Source: Anthoceros angustus
Lineage: Eukaryota; Streptophyta; Anthocerotopsida; Anthocerotales; Anthocerotaceae
Direction of reading: 5' to 3'
DNA: 64,000 nt
Assembly: GCA_010909165.1 (NCBI GenBank)
Contig: MU008215.1
Span: forward strand, 1 to 64,000
Shown: one piece after another, positions 34,330 through 44,799 of the stretch
How positions within the stretch are numbered: the first letter of the stretch is position 1
Layout: every line of letters begins with the position of its first letter
Made by a program: the position numbers and the translations under genes
The notes under the pieces: generated by a model
Told to the model about the DNA's origin: nothing
What the model saw: the letters and a program-made list of their open reading frames with translations, nothing else
The model's database searches: none

Positions 34330-34860
34330 GAGCTGATAGAAATTGCGGATGTGTAATCAAGAAGGTGCCGCTAGATTCCGGTCGAGTCAACATCATGACA
34401 GAGGAGACCGCCTAAGCTTGGGTTGAGATAGAACATACATCAAAGGTGTTACATGACATGTCCAAAATGGCGCCTAGGGAGCCGACGGAGTCCTAACCCA
34501 TATTGGTACCATTCCGCACCTCATGGACTACGTGGTCATTAAACAAAAGCGCCAGGTATGAGGTTCTCATTGACGAACATGGATGTATGGGGCACGTTGC
34601 ACCTTCAAATGGGCGAGAAAGGAAGTGGGATTCAAACCTGGACTGGGACCCCAAAATTAAGGAGGAAGGATATGTTTGACTTGGAGCAGTAGATACGCAG
34701 GGAGACACCCACAAACGGAGGGATACACCTCAAGATACCTGGGAGAGGATGAGAAGGAGAAATTCCCATTCGCACATATTTCGTGGTCGATGAAGAGGAC
34801 GATCACCGGAGAGATATTCCCATTCCATCAACCTATTAGGGTGCTATGGAGTCACAATTG
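34330..34860 (+). pseudogene. A2 protease region, copy 3
   Basis: Third copy, starting after the joint at 34035 (shared word TTGGCCA), with PLDSG near 34372. It leads into the only long open reverse transcriptase frame, at 35141-35563. Confidence 0.55.
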
Positions 34861-35204
34861 ACAACCCGGTGGTCGGAGGAGGATCGGGACTGAGAAGGCC
34901 GGACGGAGGTCGAGGAACAGAAGTAGAGGTGGTCGAGGGAGCAACGATCCGGACAAACTTTGAGGATGCGAGGAGGGTGTCTCACGTTTACCTCGACGAC
35001 CTATTCCGGAATGGGGAATGCGCCAAGGAGAACCAAGACAGGAGGAAGGGTTCGCATCACATCCGCGGTGGAAAGAGAGTGGCAGTGATGAGGTCAAGGA
35101 CGTGAGGTGCCCGAAAGTCCTTAAGTTTTCGAATGGATGAATGCAGACTTGGAAAGGGATGAAACAAATTGCATGGAATTTATCCACGTTTTTGCTTTTG
35201 ACGA

Positions 35205-35990
35205 TGTATATGAAGGGTATACCGAGGGAGTGGGGGGAGCACAAGATTGATCTCGAGCCGGGTGCCGTGCCAGTCCGGATACCGCAATACAAGCTAAATC
35301 CAAAGTATTCGCTGAAGGTAAAGGAACAATTGGAGCTCTACTTGCGTGCAGACGTCATATATCCTATTGTGACATCGGAGTGGGTAGCCCCAATTGTGGT
35401 GGTTCCCAAAAAGCAGAAGGGAAAGATACGGGTCTGTCAGGATTGGAGGAAGTTAAACAAGGTGACCAAAAAAGACCATTACCCGCTTCCATTCATAGAC
35501 AACATACTGGACTTAGTTGCAGGGAGAATGGTCTACTCGTTCCTGGATGGGTATTCGGTATAACCCTACATCTCGTGGAGAGTGATTGGCCACTAACTTC
35601 TTCACTCTGGGAACCTATGCCTACAAACGGAGTGCGTTCGGATTAACAGGGCACCGTGATCCTTCATGCGCGATTGTCAAGATTTTCAAGGAATACCTTA
35701 GGGACTTCATGGAGGTCTTCCTGGATGACTGCGTGTTTGGAGCGGCGAAGATCACCTCAACCACCTTCGCAAATGTTCGGTGTCACAGACCAATTGTGTC
35801 TACATCCCGAGAAATGTTATTTCGGCATGCCGGTATTTTGTTGGGGCATTTGCCGGGGATAGAGGTCGACCGGATAAGGTCAAAATCATTACCGCCTCAA
35901 GCCACCTACCATCAAGGAGCTTAGGGATTCCTCGGAATGGTAGGCTATTATCGAAGGTTTGTGAAGAATTTTCCGTAAGGGCAGCTCACT
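35205..35990 (+). pseudogene. A2 reverse transcriptase, copy 2 (best preserved)
   Basis: The frame open to 35563 reads GIPREWGEHKIDLEPGAVPV, then YPIVTSEWVAPIVVVPKK, IRVCQDWRKLNKVTKKDHYP and MVYSFLDGYS, the fingers and palm of a Ty3/gypsy reverse transcriptase including the first catalytic Asp (FLDG). After a frameshift come YAYKRSAFGLTG and FMEVFLDDCVFGA, the FLDD box with the catalytic Asp pair. Thumb words in shifted frames end near 35990. Confidence 0.8.
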
Positions 35991-36089
35991 TACGAGGCCG
36001 CAAGGACCGGAGTGGGAATGGACGCAAAACGAGAGGAGGCCTTCAATGATCTTCGACCACCACGATCACGGCACACCCACTGCGGGACG

Positions 36090-36420
36090 GAGCAAGAAAT
36101 TCCACGTGTTTGTAGACGTTTCGGCCTATGCAATCGGTACCATTCTAAGCCAAAGGGATGACAAGAAGCACGATTATCCAATCTATTATGCAGGAGGCAG
36201 CTCACTGACGCAGAAGAAGTATACCACCACCGAGAGGAGGCGCGGGGATGGTGTACTCGGTTCGCAAGTTTCACTATTTGCTATCCTACGAGTTCGTCTT
36301 CCATGTGGACCACTTCGCCTCAAACACACCGGTAAACAAACCGACTTGTCCGGACGCATAGCAAGATGGATCCTACTCGCAAGAATTCACGTTCACGGTG
36401 GAGACCAGAGGAGGTAGTAA
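36090..36420 (+). pseudogene. A2 RNase H, copy 1
   Basis: KKFHVFVDVSAYAIGTILSQ and DYPIYYAG, then frameshifts, ending SGRIARWILLARIHVHGGDQ. It continues into an integrase start that is cut at 36806. Confidence 0.7.
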
Positions 36421-36806
36421 ACATGTGAATGCATTACATTTCGAGGTCGAGACAGAGGAGGTTACACAGACCAAAACGACGATTTTCCCGATGAAGCTTT
36501 GTTGACGAGTTAGAGGGGAAGGCACGGCCGAACCATAAGGCGAGGGTAAATGGTGGCTCAGAAATGAGAAGGAGAACGGATACACAAGGCCCACCCACGA
36601 GGAGATGATGGAATTCGGAACGGGAAAATACCATCGGATCTTTCAAACCCCAGTGTTTAGGCACTATTCGCGTCCGCTTGTACGACGCAAAGACAATCAC
36701 GTCGGGACCGGATGGGGGAGTTATGGGTAACAAGGAGCAGTTATCCGAGTCTTGTGGAGATGCACGAGGGGAAGCGGAGGACATTTTGCACATATCACGT
36801 GCAAGA

Positions 36807-37490
36807 AGGTAAAGGAACAATTGGAGCTCTACTTGCGCTGACGCATATATATCCTATTGTGACATCGGAGTGGGTAGCCCCAATTGTGGTGGTTCCCAAA
36901 AAGCGTAAGGGAAGATACGGTCCGTCAGATTGGAGGAAGTTAAACAAGGTGACCAAAAAGACCATTACCCGCTTCCATTCATAGACAACATAATCGGACT
37001 TAGTTGCGGAGAATGGTCTACCTGCTCGGATGGGTATTCGGTATAACCACTACATCTCGTGGAGAGTGATTGGCCACAAACCTTCACTACAGATCGGGAA
37101 CCTATGCCTACAAACGGAGTGCTCGGATTAACAGGGCACCGTGATCCTTCATGCGACATTGTCAAGATTTTCAAGGAATACCTTAGGGACTTCATGGAGG
37201 TCTTCCTGGATGACTTCGCGTGTTTGAGCGAAGATCACCTCAACCACCTTCGCAAATGTCCGAACGGTCAAGACCCAATTGTGTCTACATCCCGAGAAAT
37301 GTTATTTCGCATGCCGAGGGTATTTTGTTGGGGCACCGTGATTGCACGGGATAGAGGTCGACCGGATAAGGTCAAAATCATTACCGCCTCAAGCCACCTC
37401 AAGGAAGGAGCTTAGGGATTCCTCGGAATGGTAGGCTATTATCAAGGTTTGTGAAGAATTTTCCGTAAGGGCAGCCCGCATGTAATCGCT
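36807..37490 (+). pseudogene. A2 reverse transcriptase, copy 3
   Basis: VKEQLELYLR-like start and IYPIVTSEWVAPIVVVPKKR, then in another frame EYLRDFMEVFLDDFACLSED, the catalytic FLDD box. It is disrupted by indels before and after. Confidence 0.7.
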
Positions 37491-37507
37491 TCAAGGACCG
37501 GAGTGGA

Positions 37508-38257
37508 ATGGACGCAAAACGAGAGGAGGCCTTCAATGATCTTCGGACCACCGATCACAAGACCCAGCCGGGGACCGGATCGAGCAAGAAATTCCACGTG
37601 TTTGTAGACGTTTCGGCCTATGCAATCGGTACCATTCTAAGCCAAAGGGATGACAAGAAGCACGATTATCCAATCTATTATGCTGGAGGCAGCTCACGAC
37701 GCAGAGAAGTATACCACCACCGAGAGGAGGCTGGGGATGGTGTACTCGCCTGCAAGTTTCGCCACTATTTGCTATCCTACGAGTTCGTCTTCCATGTGGA
37801 CCACTTCGCCCTCAAACACCTGGTAAACAAAACTGACTTGTCTGGACGCATAGCAAGATGGATCCTACTCCTGCAGGAATTCACGTTCACGGTGGAGACC
37901 AGAGGAGGTAGTAAACATGTGAATGCAGATTACATTTCGAGGCTGAGAACAGAGGAGGTTACACAGGACCAAAACGACGATTTTCCCGATGAAGCTTTGT
38001 TCGCGACAGAGTTAGAGGGGGAAGCGGCACGGCCGAACCATAAGGCGAGGGTAAATGGTGGCTCGGCAGGAAATGAGAAGGGGAGAACGGGATACACCAG
38101 GCCCACCCACGAGGAGATGATGGAATTCCTGGAAACGGGGAGAATACCACCGGATCTTTCGAAACCCCAGCGGCAGGCGTTTGTGCACTATTCGCGTCCG
38201 TTTGTACGACGCAAAGACAACTGTATAAGGACCGGATGGGCGGACAGTTATGGGTAA
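37508..38257 (+). pseudogene. A2 RNase H copy 2 and connection to integrase
   Basis: A frame of 249 codons. It has KKFHVFVDVSAYAIGTILSQ, a degraded stretch where the TTTEREAL box should be, FRHYLLSYEFVFHVDHFALK, LSGRIARWILLLQEFTFTVE and KHVNADYISRL, then an acidic connector. The frame runs to WADSYG, just before the integrase zinc domain. It is the longest open stretch of pol in the window, but the catalytic Glu region is frame-damaged. Confidence 0.75.
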
Positions 38258-39288
38258 CAAGGGAGCAGTTATCCGAGTCTTGTGGAGATGCACGAGGAGA
38301 AGGGAGGACATTTTGCGCACATATCACGTGCAAGAAGGTGTTGAAACGGGTATGGTGGCAAACCATGCATCGTGATGCTAAGGAGTTTGTTAAACGCTGC
38401 GATGCCGCCGAGGGTTGGGAAACCGTCGCAACCACTCAATGGCCAATGGTTCCGATATTGGCCCCGCGCCATTCGAGAAATGGGGAATAGATTTGTTGGT
38501 CCCATACCAAAACGAGGACGCGACAAAACCAATACATCCTCGTGGGCTGCACTATTGCACGCCAGATGGTGGAAGCCCAAGCACTGCAGTAGACCATGTA
38601 GTGGCTGTTCCTCTATGAACACATTATCACTCGATGGTTGCCCTTGAGCTTGTCACGACAGAGGGTCACATTTCGTCAACGGTTATATCTCATATGACGA
38701 TCTACTTCAACGCGCCACAGAAAACGACTTTATAATCCCAAGGCAAATGGCTTAACGGAAAAGGCGAATGGGCTCTTGCGTGATCCTCAACAAACTAACG
38801 GTGGAATATGACGATTGGGATCTCAAGCTTCACTCCGCCCGGGCATACAGGATCGCAGAGAAATAACGACGCAACAAACACCGTACTACCTCACCTACGG
38901 CCATTCTCCTAATGCCTATTGAGTTTGAAATTCCCACCGCGATCAGTGAAACTAACCGCATGGCGAGAGGAAAGTCACCGAACGCCTGTCGCCTTCGCTA
39001 AACATACAGAGGATAGGAACGGCGTTGAGCGCTGCGTGATATTCAGCGAAACGGAAAATATGGCATGACAATCGGTTGCGGAAGCAAGAGTGGGTAGTTC
39101 CCGGTGACTTGGCCCTGCTGTACGACAATAGGTATATGCACTTTCCAGGGAAGCTCCATCTTCGGTGGATGGGGCCATACAAAGTCCTGGACGTCTTCAG
39201 CAATGGCTCAGTACAACTGCAAGAGTTAGCAGGACCTCCACTACCGACCCGAGTCAATGGGTGGAGGGTCAAGAAGTATTATACATAA
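38240..39288 (+). pseudogene. A2 integrase region
   Basis: The zinc domain shows HITCKKVLKRVWWQTMHRDA and EFVKRCDA. The core has PMVPILA and FVGPI near 38440-38510, YCTPDGGSP-like words and TEKANGLL near 38755. The C-terminus, open at 39076-39288, reads VVPGDLALLYDNRYMHFPGK, LHLRWMGPYKVLDVFSNG, VQLQELAG and NGWRVKKYYT, then stop, a typical Athila/Tat integrase end without a chromodomain. The stop is 35 bp before the 3' LTR. Confidence 0.8.
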
Positions 39289-39307
39289 GTTGGCGAGGAC
39301 GCCAACA

Positions 39308-39323
39308 AATGAGAAGGGGAGTA
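39308..39323 (+). promoter_or_regulatory. Polypurine tract of A2
   Basis: AAATGAGAAGGGGAGTA directly precedes the TG of the 3' LTR. It is the plus-strand primer site. The same tract precedes the LTRs at 19136 and, on the minus strand, 61507. Confidence 0.75.
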
Positions 39324-39549
39324 TGTAAACGATCTAGTCTCGGAAACCCCTGTTAAAATGTGCCTCAAGTGAATTTTTGTTTTTTTTGCCGAGAGTGGTG
39401 TGAAAATAAGTCGATTGACGAGTTGGGGATATTCATAGTAAAAATGTCCTTGGCCTATGGAGTTCTTTTGTTTTATTGCCTAGGTTAGATAATAAATGGT
39501 CCGGAATTTGGTGTTCCTTGGCCCATGGACTCGATATCCACTAAAGGTC

Positions 39550-39557
39550 TATATATG
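39550..39557 (+). promoter_or_regulatory. TATA box 1 of the A2 3' LTR
   Basis: TATATATG at +227. Confidence 0.5.
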
Positions 39558-39967
39558 TAGGGGGTGGTTATTTGGGGTTTGTCTATAAGTTGGGGTCGAC
39601 CAAGCAGAGCGAATGAGTGTGGGGTTGTGGATTGGGCGAGCGAGAAGACAACCAGGGTAGTGGAGGCCAAACTTAACCCTAAGGAAACCAGTGACCAGAA
39701 CAAACGGCGGAGCGCAACGGCCGGAGCGACAGAGGAGTGGAGCGCAACGGCCGGAGCGTGAGGTCGCCGAGGAGCCGATTCGAGAGGCGGACCGTGATCG
39801 GAGAGCGAGAGGGCGCGATCGGTGGAGGGCCGAACCTCACCGCTGAAGTCGCAACACTGTGGAAGGAAGGCAGGCGCGCGCTTGCGAGGAGGTAGGAACT
39901 CGAGCCGACCTCCAGAAATTCGCGCGAGGTGGCACCTTGAGGCGCGAGACCGGGGACTAATGGAAGG

Positions 39968-42057
39968 ATGGCGCCCAAAGCCACACCGAGATTGCTTGCC
40001 CAATGGCCAAACATGGATCATTGGAAAGTCCGAGCGGGGCCGTGAAGGAGCTCCTGGTTCATGGAGAAGCGGTGGAATTACATGACCGGATCAGGAGTGC
40101 GCCGCCACCTAAAAGACAAGCAACCGGCGAGGGAATTAGAGCAAAACCTCGGATTGGGACCGCATTGGTTAGGGAAGTGTATGGGCGCAGCAAGGAGGAG
40201 GGGGTTTGGTGATGGAACCTTCGAAAAGGAGCACAAGAAGAAGCAGCCGCCCGTGAAGGCGGGCGAATCCGGAACCCAATGGTTGGCCGACGCGAGAATT
40301 GGCAACAGACAGCTTAATGGGTCCGCCAGATGGCTTCTCCGCTTCCAAAAGACAAGAAGCGGATTATTTGTCGACCACTGCCGTTGTTCCTCCATGAAGT
40401 TGTCAAGGCGAAAAAATCGATCGGGACTAACTTCGAGAAGTTGAGTGAAGAAAGGTTGAACGATTTCTACCGGCCCTCTAATTTCACCATTCCTAGTTCA
40501 TCTTTATGCGCATGCTAATTGCCCGCCAGAGGTGGAGATTGTGGCCTCCTTCATATGTGGAAGCCCGGTGAGGTGAAGTGGAAAGCGGAGGAGCCTAAGG
40601 AGGAAATTGAGGAGGAATCTGACACCGGGAGTCCATGGCGACATGCCCGAGGAAGAGAAGGAAATTCTACCAAGAAGAAGAGGAAGACCGGGGTGGCGGT
40701 CCCAAAAAAGTGAAGGTGGACGTCACTGGTCAAGGTGCCGCGCTACGTGAAAAAAGCAAAGAAAATGAAAGCCAAACGGCAGATCGAGGTGGCGGAGGAA
40801 GAGGCGCGTCCGAGGAAGAAAATTTTGCCGACTGGATGCGATGATGAGCGCCCAGAGGAATTAGGGCGACGTGGAGCGGACCCTCCTCAAAGATGGGAAG
40901 AGATTTTCAAGGGGACTCCACCGGCAAGAGGTGGATGCAATTGGTGAGGGTGCGCACTTTGTTGGGAGGAAAGTTCTCGACGGAGGGATGGCGTGCACGG
41001 GCCGCAAGTGGAATTACGTGAGCCGACGACATCGATGATCCGGGCCCAAGCGGATTTGTTGGACCAAGCGGCCTTGGCTCTCACATGGCTCGGTGCAAGG
41101 GCGGGAGGAAGTGGTGAAGGCCAGTTTGATTTAAGGAGAAGCCAAGCAAGCAATCGGAGGAAGACAAGCGGCCTTAGAGGAGATAAGAATCAAGCTTCAG
41201 GAGGATTTGTGCAGGCCTGTGAGAAGCCGCAGCCATGACGAGTCCAGGAAGCGCCATGGCTCAAATCAAGGATGCCCACGAGTCAAACCAGAGATGCAGG
41301 AGTTGTTGAGCCTGGGAGCGTGAGGCGGCCTCGTGGAGAAGGTCCATAAGCTGAACGATAAACGGAACGGATGAGGCACGTCGAACCGTAAAAGAGAAGG
41401 GAAGCGGTGGCGTGACACGACCGGGTAGTGGAAGGCACACCGAGGGAAGCAGCCAAGGTAGTGAAACACCTACCACTACTGACCAACGACGGTCGTGGAG
41501 ACTACCACCGTAGCGGAAGCGGCAATGGACGGGCGACAGACGCGACGCGACCATGGAGACATGGACCAGCAACTGTGTGTAGTCTACGGAGGAGGGGGTA
41601 AGCACCTCACAGGAGGTCCTATTATGTTGCACACATGGATGAGGAAACTTACGTGTCGGTCTATATGTGAATGGAGAACGCGTGCTTAACTTCACCGCCC
41701 ATGTGCGTGTGGAAATAGGAGGGATCAGTCCTACCTACTGCAAGTGAGGACCAAGTGCATACTTCTACCATTGCGCCAGAGTGTGGGGATTGGCCCCTAT
41801 TATGCGAGGCGACTTGGAGGAGTTGAGTGAAGAGGAGGTCCAGCTTGGGTGGATGAGGAACCGTGGTAATCCTCGAATAGGCGGCCGGAAGAGGCGGAAG
41901 CCCGGTGGTATGCCTCAATTAGGACGCCCAGCAGGATGTGAGGTGGAAGTCCTGGGGAAAACCCACACCGCGGGCGGTGAGGGCTCGTGGCGGCGATGGA
42001 GGCCAAAGTGACGAGTCGGGAGGGCGCAGATAGCGAGGGCAGGTGGTAGCATCCTAG
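39968..42057 (+). pseudogene. LTR-embedded reading frame, A2 3' LTR copy
   Basis: It opens at ATG 39968 (MAPKAT). Words seen in several frames: RRHLKDKQPARELEQNLGL, MWKPGEVKWKAEEPKEEIEE, RWEEIFKGTPPA, QADLLDQAALALTWLGARA and LEELSEEEVQLGW. The stop is TAG at 42055, where the other copies have TAA. The total of 2.09 kb agrees with the A1 3' LTR and with family B. Confidence 0.5.
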
Positions 42058-42790
42058 GAATGAAATTTGGGTAGGATGCCCCATCGACCTAAGATCGCTT
42101 AGAATTGTGGGTGCGCCCTTTAGCTTTTTAGGATCTAGAAACTGGGGAAACGGGCGGCCGCCGATGTATAAGAGGGGCAACTTTGCCCACCACAACAGAT
42201 AACTCCCGGTTGAGATCCCCACGCCTGTGGATGGTTGGAGACGTCCGATCGATGAGAGGTGTGCGAGACGCCCCGGGGTGGTCGAGAGCTTGCTCCGCAA
42301 CGGGAGGAGGAGGAGGTGATGGAGCAATTTGCCGACAACGGAGGAGGAAGCCCGGTGGTATGCCTCAATTAGGACGCCAGCATGGGTGAGGTGGAAGTGT
42401 GGAAACCGTGACACGGGCGGCGGTGAGGGCTCGTGGCGGCGATGGAGGACGGCCAAAGTGAGTCGGGAGGGCGCGGATAGCGAGGCAATAGGTGGTAGCA
42501 TCCTAGGAATGAAATTTGGGTAGGATGCCCCATCGGACCTAAGATCGCTTAGAATTGTGGGTGCGCCCTTTAGCTTTTTAGGATCTAGAAACTGGGGAAA
42601 CGGGCGCCCCGATGTATAAGAGGGGCAACTTTGCCCACCACAGATAACTCCCGGTTGAGATCCCCACGCCTGTGGATGGTTGGAGACGTCCGATCGATGA
42701 GGTGGTGTGCGCGAGACGCCCTAGTGGTCGAGAGCTTGCTCCGCAACGGGAGGAGGAGGTGATGGAGCAATTTGCCGACAACGGAGGAGG
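41890..42790 (+). repeat. 455-bp tandem duplication around TATA box 2
   Basis: Two copies joined near 42350 at GGAAGCC. The duplication gives two TATAAG boxes, at 42167 and 42615. Confidence 0.75.
42167..42172 (+). promoter_or_regulatory. TATA box 2 of the A2 3' LTR, first copy
   Basis: TATAAG in CGATGTATAAGAGGGGC; a second copy at 42615-42620 results from the 455-bp duplication. Confidence 0.45.
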
Positions 42791-42904
42791 AAGCCAAGGG
42801 ATTGGCGCGGGCGGGTCCGGAGCTTGCTCGCCCGCCGACGCCTGGGCTTTCTTCCCTCCTTCACCTTTAAACCGAAAGTTGTGTTCAAATCGTGAATTGT
42901 GTGA

Positions 42905-43500
42905 GGTTGGTATGAATTGAGGGAGGGAGAGAGAGAGAGAGATCGGGTGAAGGAGAGATCAAATCAGATGCGAGGTGTGAGATCGTAAGTGGGAAGAGTA
43001 AGTGAGCGAATTGAGCGTAGCAAAGGAGAATTGTGTGAATTGAGAAACTCAAACCGTGCAAGTGGAAGTGCACAAGGAAAACAACGCTCTAGTAGAAACC
43101 GTGTGGGGTGGCGGTGTGTGTGTGTGTGTGTGTGTGGAGGAGGCGAGGTATCCTAGGAACTTTGGTCTCTAGGAATTGGTGGGTGCATGAAGTGTGGAGT
43201 GCCTGGTGGGCGAATTGAGGGAGGGAGAGAGAGAGAGAGATCGGGTGAAGGAGAGATCAACATGACGCTGGCGAGGTGTGAGATCGTAAGGGAAGAGTAA
43301 GGAGCGAATTGGAGCAAGCGGAGAATTGTGTGAATTGAGAAACTCAAACCGGTGCAAGTGGAAGTGCACAAGGAAAACAAAGTCTCTAGTAGAAACCGTG
43401 TGGGGTGGCCTTGTGTGTGTGTGTGTGTGTGTGTGAGGAGCGCGAGGTATCCTAGGAACTTTGGTCTCTAGGAATTGGTGGGTGCATGAAGTGTGGAGTG
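42905..43500 (+). repeat. 295-bp tandem duplication in the LTR tail
   Basis: The GA-repeat to GT-repeat segment occurs twice, joined near 43205 by a short fused piece. The (GT)n run length differs between the copies. Confidence 0.75.
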
Positions 43501-43851
43501 CCAAATAAAGTCCGATCCGGTGAGCACGTAGCTGTGATCCGCGGCCGGCGCCGAGATGAGTTGCTAGGGTTTGTGGGACCCACCTCGGTAGTCGAGCAAC
43601 TACCGAGTGGAATGAGATTTGGTCGTGAAATGAGATTTGCGGTCGTGGACAAGTCGGAAGGTAGTAGTAGTTGAGTAGATAGGTAAGAGGAGTGATAGTG
43701 TGTAAGTCCCGACTTAGGCAAGGTCAAGAGTGATAGAAGTTAGCGCCTCTTGGCACAAACCATTCCCTTGGGAGCGAATCCTAAGCCTACAGCGACATTG
43801 AGGGTGAATGTGGACCTCACGGTGTCCCTAGACACAAGGTTACACTCCACA

Positions 43852-44700
43852 AAGACTGTGCACACTTCTCTCGGCCGTCTTGGGTGGAGGCGACCATGTC
43901 CACACGAGCTCAGTGTGGGTGATTCATCTCTCCTCCTCCGGTCATCTCCCATCTTATTCCTTAGGCGGATGGAAATGTAGACTCCACCTTCAACGCGGAC
44001 AATGGACAATGCACCACATCGCCGCGGCAAGACATCGTGCATGCTTGCTTTATTAATCAACTGCATGAAGCATAAGAACTGCGACGTGAGGACAACTCAA
44101 GTGTAGCTACCTTCTATTCAGGTGTACCCCTACACAAATTAAAGTCTGTGGATAGGCCTTCTTCTTGCATGGTACAGTCTTGAGAGGGACAACGCACCAC
44201 GTAATGCACATGCCGTCGCATGGCACTACTCCGACTCAAATGAAGACCGATCCCACCTAGCATGCACAGGAGTGCACACAACCCAGGGCTCATGATTCGG
44301 CATGACGTCCCTGTGAGCGAAAACCTGTGTGACGTGTGCAGGAAATGTATAAGGCCCCATCTTGTGATTGCGGGCATACCGGTAGGGCTGCCTCGTGTCG
44401 ACTGCCCAGAACCCGTCCGTCCAGGGTCCCTCCCGTCCGGTGTACATCGTCCAAGCTGGGGTTCATGCATGCTCCAGTCTGACTGAGATCCAGCGGCCTC
44501 GTTTGGGCCGGAAATGACATTTGGGAAAACCCAGGTCGCCCTTGCGGGTCCAGGCATGTCCGAGCACAAGCGAGTGAGGCCGGCCCTTAGCGGCACTAGC
44601 CGCAATAAGGAAGGTGGCGGCAAACACCCACACTGATGGACATGTGGGCACGGGCGAATATGACTGGACGCCGTCATTTACTCATCCGCTACCAAGCATC
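43852..44700. other. Spacer after element A2
   Basis: GC-rich at 44100-44650, with an open minus-strand frame at 44114-44677 that matches nothing I recognise and has no clear coding character. It may be the inner part of the transposon whose end is proposed at 44727-44793. Confidence 0.3.
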
Positions 44701-44726
44701 CTGCTCGACTACCGTGTCCGGATATC

Positions 44727-44793
44727 GGATTTATGACGGAAATTCGTTGACGTCATTTCTAGCTCGTCATAAATCCTAATGCATTGTAGTAGA
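44727..44793. mobile_element. Possible CACTA-type transposon end
   Basis: GGATTTATGACG at 44727-44738 is a perfect inverted copy of CGTCATAAATCC at 44765-44776, with GAAAT/ATTTC and TGACGTCA between them. The segment ends ATTGTAGTAG. Read on the minus strand this is CTACTACAAT followed by short GACG/ATTTATGACG repeats, as in the subterminal regions of plant CACTA elements. No transposase and no opposite end are seen. Confidence 0.4.
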
Positions 44794-44799
44794 GCTAGT

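Larger units (their letters stand above)
31190..36806 (+). repeat. Nested tandem duplications of the protease-RT part of A2
   Basis: Three joints repeat this part. At 32430 the linker word TCCACGTTT jumps back to about 31187. At 34035 TTGGCCA jumps back to the pre-protease region. At 36806 integrase sequence AAGAAGGT jumps back to the start of RT (GAAGGTAAAGG). The order becomes protease, protease plus RT start, protease-RT-RNase H-integrase start, and RT-RNase H-integrase. Confidence 0.75.
23312..43851 (+). mobile_element. Family A Ty3/gypsy element A2, expanded by internal duplications
   Basis: It has the same architecture as A1: 5' LTR 23312-28144, internal region, polypurine tract, 3' LTR 39324-43851. 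The total of 20.5 kb is inflated because parts of the LTR, the LTR-gag boundary, the protease and the reverse transcriptase-RNase H segment are repeated in tandem. The flanking five bases (CGCAC and AAGAC) do not match. Several domains are better preserved here than in A1, notably the gag core, the zinc knuckle, the reverse transcriptase at 35205-35560 and the integrase C-terminus. Confidence 0.85.
39324..43851 (+). repeat. 3' LTR of element A2
   Basis: 4528 bp, from TGTAAACGATC to TTACACTCCACA. It contains two tandem duplications: about 455 bp near 41.9-42.8 kb and about 295 bp near 42.9-43.5 kb. Without them the length is about 3.78 kb. Confidence 0.85.

Noticed and set aside
44114-44677. 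Open minus-strand frame of 187 codons
   Set aside because: GC-rich context and atypical composition; no recognisable motif. I kept it only as part of a spacer.
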